NCBI RefSeq assembly: GCF_000003605.2 | Contig: NW_003122911.1 | Location: 49,018-103,682, forward strand | Source of the DNA: Saccoglossus kowalevskii | Taxonomy: Eukaryota; Hemichordata; Enteropneusta; Harrimaniidae | Length of the DNA stretch: 54,665 nt | Direction of reading: 5' to 3' | In this document: piece by piece, positions 50,321 to 54,665 of the stretch | How the letters are laid out: every line of letters starts with the position of its first letter | Position numbering within the stretch: position 1 is the stretch's first letter | Notes under the pieces: model-generated | Database searches by the model: none | Seen by the model: only the letters and a program-made list of their open reading frames with translations | What the model was told of the DNA's origin: nothing | Made by a program: the position numbers and the translations under genes

Positions 50321-52259
50321 TAATTGACAAGATGTAAATACAATCAGTAAAGACATTAAATGCACAAGTAAAATCTAGTTATGACAAAAACCTTGACAAG
50401 TAAGCCTCAGATCCAGTAGATCAAAACAACTAGCAACAATCTAAAGTCCTATGATATGTTCTATATAATTTATGTTTAAGTAGAATGAAACACGACCTGG
50501 TTCCAGCATAGCAGAAATGCATGATTTATTTAATTTTTAACTAGCAGCTTCGTGATGAGTGGCTTTCGCAGTATTAAAGTTGATTTTGTAGCAGTACTTG
50601 CTTTCGTGGGTGTAGAGCTTTGTCACTGTAACTGGTTCTTTCATCGTTGTTGAGAATTATAGTTTTATGTGTCTTTAACAACTGGTGCTATTCCTTAGGA
50701 GCTGTTAATTTGCCCTTATGATTTGTGAAGTTGCTCTGGCAGGAGTTCCTAAATAAGACCCATGCACTGGTAATTCCCCTAGTTTCCAAACGACCTGCGT
50801 CGTTGAAGATCGAAATTTGGGATGTGAATCAATCAGTAATAATAACCAAGGGGTGAGAGTCGATTTACCTCAGTGATAGCTACTGTAAAAACATGCGGTG
50901 ACCAGTGAGGACAAAAACGACACAAACAATTGTGAATTTTTATGGAAGACTCCCTGGGAACAATTCTTCGTGATGTAATTCACTCTGGCATGGGAAAAGT
51001 CAAGGATAATTAAAAATGGTGACAAATGTCGAGAACAATGTTTAATATGCTAATTACTTTTTTTGCCATGAAACAACAAAATTTTTTTAATTTTCTCAGC
51101 GATAGCTACGTAAATTGGGACCAAACCGTTATCGGCAAGTTTCTAGGAATGGCAGTAACAACCACCAAAACATAATTGAAGGCAAATAAACACGGGAAGC
51201 TTAAGATACTGTTTCAAATAACAGAATATAGTACGGGGCCGAACCATTGTTTACCCTTGAGGGGAACGAAAATTACTCGCTTTTGAGAGTGTCATAATGG
51301 GCGAGGGTGAAAATCATGTTTATGCTATGAAAAAGTGAAGACCTTGAATGTACTTTAATATGTACTTTAGCAAAAAGTAATTTTTTGTTTGATTGCCTAA
51401 TACTTTTAGGTTCATGTGCTGCATGTTACAGTGCATGCATACCTAAGCGGCCGTCCTTCGGCAAATAATTTAGCCCAGGCATTTTCTGTGTCAAAATCAT
51501 GAAACTATCCGTTTTTACGCAATCTGGGAAGTCCGAATTACTTATTGAAGTACAGGAGGATGAGGCTGAAATATCAAAGAACCGGCAAATGCCAAAAATT
51601 ATATCTCAGAAGTAAATATTCATGGTATATTTTAAGTCTAAGCGGACCGGACTCTGAATATCTAAACATATTTGAGTATAAGGTAGTACCAGTAATAATC
51701 AATACTTTAAGTCAGATCATAAACCATGCCATATGTTTGTTTATATATGTGTGATAGTAACTGAAAATCACCGGGTGTTAAGGGACTGTGGTCTGAACAA
51801 TAAGAATATCAGAGACCGATGTTGATGTGAACATGTGCAGTGACTCCCAGAGGAAAACTAAACCCCCATGTTCAGACTTTGTCAGAACAGAACAATTACA
51901 GAAGAGATATATAGTCTTCATTGCTGTTTTGTTAATGAAATACTAGTATTCAATATCTCATGGAAAAACATTTGCTCCTTCGACCAAACTTGCAGTTATT
52001 AACATCAAAAATCTTCTAACAAATGCCCATATAACATCGATAGAAAATAAATTCTATAGCCACGGGAAAAATGAAATCTACCATGATAACTAAAACAATT
52101 CAACAGTGGAAATAATGAGCACAGGACGTACAGAATATTTAAAAAAAAAAATCTAATTAGAAATGTACACAATTAAAAACATTGATTTACGCAATCGACT
52201 GAGAAGATATTAGCTATGTAATCACAATCTGAAAATAGAACCCAGTAGGCATACTAAAC

Positions 52260-52680
52260 CAAAGACATCACTGAGAAAGATTTTTAGAATTATGCAATGA
52301 AATGGAAATAGAAGATGAGATGCACTTATTCTGTCTTGCCCAGAGTAAATAAACAAAGAAAAACTCTCCAAAACGAGTCATCTCAAAACAACATATTACT
52401 TTAGATATAAAAACGAGCAATTTGAATATTTCATGTATGCAGACAAAAGCCAAGCCTATATAAAAAAAATTAAAAATTAAGATTAATTTAAATATTTGTT
52501 CTTTTTATGTCCAAATTTCCATTATGTCGTTTTCTTCTGAAACATTTAACCTTTATTTCTTACATTTGTAGTTTTATAGTTCCTAGTGTTGTATGTCTTA
52601 CGGTAGTTTTATTTTTATTTTTTAAGACGATACTGCTGTACATAAATTTCTGTGTCAATGTAGTGTCAATAAAATATTAA
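52260..52680 (+). pseudogene. Decayed LINE 3' end
   Basis: In shifting frames it reads LCNEMEIEDEMH, then KNEQFEYFMYADKSQAYIKK, followed by a T-rich 3' UTR ending gtcaataaaatattaa. This is the same region as 49722-50320, broken by stops and frameshifts. Confidence 0.5.
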
Positions 52681-53159
52681 TACAGAGATTAAAATAGATG
52701 AGTTATCTTAGATTAAATGTCGGCCTAAGAATTATAACTGTGTATCTGCGAATTTCAACATTCCGGATTAGTTTTGCCCAAGGCATGCACAACACTAACA
52801 TTTTCCAGACTCCAGACTAAATTACAACCATTCAATACCCTAATAGTTTTCACAATGGTTCGATGTTGCAGCAGCCAAGGAATATATGCAGATTTACGCC
52901 AGCCTTTTACTAAACCAGCTTCGGTTTTGTACAGAGCATGTTTTAATTGTAGGCATTCATGATATTTTTAAATGTTTAAGAAATTTATGCTCATGAATTT
53001 TTGAAATCACGTTTTCATTTTAGTCTCCATATGTACATTTCAGGGCACATCATACAACCAATTATTTGGGAAATAATACTGGTACATCAAAAGAAATCTG
53101 AAACTTTCTCTATGGAAATTCAGAAACAAGAAACTGAATGATTCACATAATTATATGAA

Positions 53160-53450
53160 TTATTTTATAATTGTTCTTGTTGTTGTTGCCTGTTGTTGTA
53201 TTTTTATTTTTTTATGTTTAGTTTCAAAGGCTAATACAATATTATTGTATCCTGTAATTAACATTTAATTTTTTCCTATTAAGCTTTTAACATCTCTTAA
53301 TTTTACTTTTTTCTTATCATAGTTTAGTTTATTTAACTGCTGTATTTTTTATAATTTTTAATTTATTTTATTTTATTTATCATACTGCGCCCTCTGATGA
53401 CATAGAAGTGTAATAAAGTATTATTATTATTATTATAATTATTATTATGA
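53160..53450 (+). mobile_element. Probable LINE 3' UTR with ATT microsatellite tail
   Basis: It is a T-rich stretch followed by tgcgccctctgatgacatag and taataaag running into ttattattattatta (about 53418-53448), the layout of a LINE 3' end with a simple-repeat tail. No protein part is readable with confidence. Confidence 0.4.
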
Positions 53451-54369
53451 TGAGTTGAAAACTTGAAATCCTGAAGCAAACAGTCTGATGACTGACAGGT
53501 TATGAAATTGACGATCTATTCAGTCACAGTAGTAACTTAGCAACCAGCAAACTCCAAACTCATCTATTCATCTATTCATGCAAGGTCATCTTTGTGAAGA
53601 CGATACATGATGACAATCCAGACACAAACCTTTTTTTTTATTACTTGTTCATTGTACACCGTAAACTGTTCTGACTTCTAATCAGATTTGAGGTTCCGCT
53701 ACAAGGAATACAATTCACATTTATAAATGAAACTCTCTTAATGCGAAAATTAAAGTGAATATGGAAAAAAGAACTCACAAAATAACATTACGTTAGCAGC
53801 AATTCTGTGCTATATCCTGTCTTATCAGAGTGTTTTTAAGTAGTAGTTGGTTTGTGAAGTATAAAAAGTACCAAAGTACTGATTAGTTGAATACCACGAT
53901 TGTTCCCATGAAAAAACAAATATGTATTATTAAAAATCACAGAAACAGTAATGTTTTAGTGGAGGCACTATGAATTGGAATCATATCAAAATTTCAAAGA
54001 ACTGATTTATTTTTATTAACCATAACAATTATCTTTTAATATTGATGAGTAAAAATACACAGACTTATCGAAGTAGACTTTTCAGTACTTTTAACATATA
54101 GTTTTGAGATGAATTATTTTTTGCAATACTGATAGCTAAGAGCTAGCAACTAGCAATTATTGTGAAAGCCAAAAACATGTCCATGCATGTTGATTCATAT
54201 ACCAAAGAGAATTAAATAATATTTTATATACTTCAATAAAATATTCAAATATCCGAAACCTGATTTGATTGAATCATATAAGAAGTTATCCTTTTAAGGG
54301 CCAAATTTGTTTGCCACCCAAAATGGGGTAAGTTTTTCACATTTTCTGTAATTTTCACTGAATTCAATA

Positions 54370-54640
54370 TCTATTTGTGACATGATGTACCATGTGTGTG
54401 TGAAGTTTGAACTTGATCAATCCAGACATGTCTTGGATACGGATCCAGAACTGAATTCTTTAACAAAATGGCCGCCAGTCGGCCATTTCGAACTTGATCC
54501 GGAAAAAAAAGACGTGCATCAAGGTCCTATTATGTTTAATGTATGTACCAAATTTGAACAAAATCCATCCATGCATGACTGAGATCCGGTTCTGGAATTG
54601 TGAAAATACGTGATTTGATGCATTTTCGGCCTTAAAATGG
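54370..54640. repeat. Interspersed repeat with two internal half-repeats
   Basis: A block near 54382-54445 (atgtaccatgtgtgtgtgaa, tcaatccagacatg) recurs in diverged form at 54530-54595 (atgtaccaaatttgaacaaa, tccatccatgcatgactgag). Between them is aatggccgccagtcggccat, a short palindrome. It runs towards the window edge. Confidence 0.45.
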
Positions 54641-54665
54641 CCATCATTCCGCTATTGTAAGCAGA

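Overview
This is a eukaryotic, animal nuclear-genome window of about 54.7 kb. It is AT-rich, with short exons bounded by GT-AG introns, many interspersed repeats, and one assembly gap at 18094-18706. Four protein-coding genes can be supported by reading and splicing exons by hand. Three are conserved animal genes: RMND1 (mitochondrial translation, DUF155 family), TEKT1 (ciliary and flagellar tektin-1) and SLC25A1 (mitochondrial citrate carrier). The fourth is a membrane-anchored copine/RGLG-type von Willebrand A protein. A tektin-1 gene implies an organism with motile cilia or a flagellated sperm. Repeat content and overall style suggest a marine invertebrate, perhaps a hemichordate or another invertebrate deuterostome, with a mollusc as the alternative. 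This is an inference with low confidence.

Layout, left to right. 1-2850 is repeat-rich DNA with two direct copies of a GC-rich repeat and one copy of a ~370-bp palindromic repeat. 2859-9980 (+) is RMND1 in nine coding exons; its introns carry several MITEs and the inverted partner of the palindromic repeat. 9981-13740 is RMND1 3' UTR and spacer. 14130-17041 (-) is TEKT1 in five coding exons, convergent with RMND1. 17239-17439 (+) is a candidate one-exon small membrane protein, divergent from TEKT1. 17729-17951 (-) is a frameshifted Myb/SANT-like fragment next to the gap. 19928-31483 (+) is SLC25A1 in six coding exons, with an 8.2-kb first intron full of transposon remnants. 31484-34000 is probable SLC25A1 3' UTR with a 40-bp minisatellite. 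34059-34415 is a GC-rich element with 17-bp terminal inverted repeats. 34480-38600 is AT-rich and free of recognisable repeats. 38636-39631 (-) is the vWA gene in one coding exon. 39650-54665 has no complete gene: it holds one convincing orphan exon (42101-42180), a 21-bp minisatellite open on both strands, DNA-transposon remnants and decayed 3' ends of LINE retrotransposons.

RMND1 and SLC25A1 are both nuclear genes for mitochondrial proteins, but nothing in the sequence suggests functional clustering. No operons, CRISPR arrays or convincing tRNA/rRNA genes were seen. The most informative observations are: a pair of repeat copies whose differences look like methyl-CpG decay; the orphan exon; the frameshifted Myb/SANT fragment; the small membrane ORF; and the large inverted repeats. 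No clearly new biological system was found.
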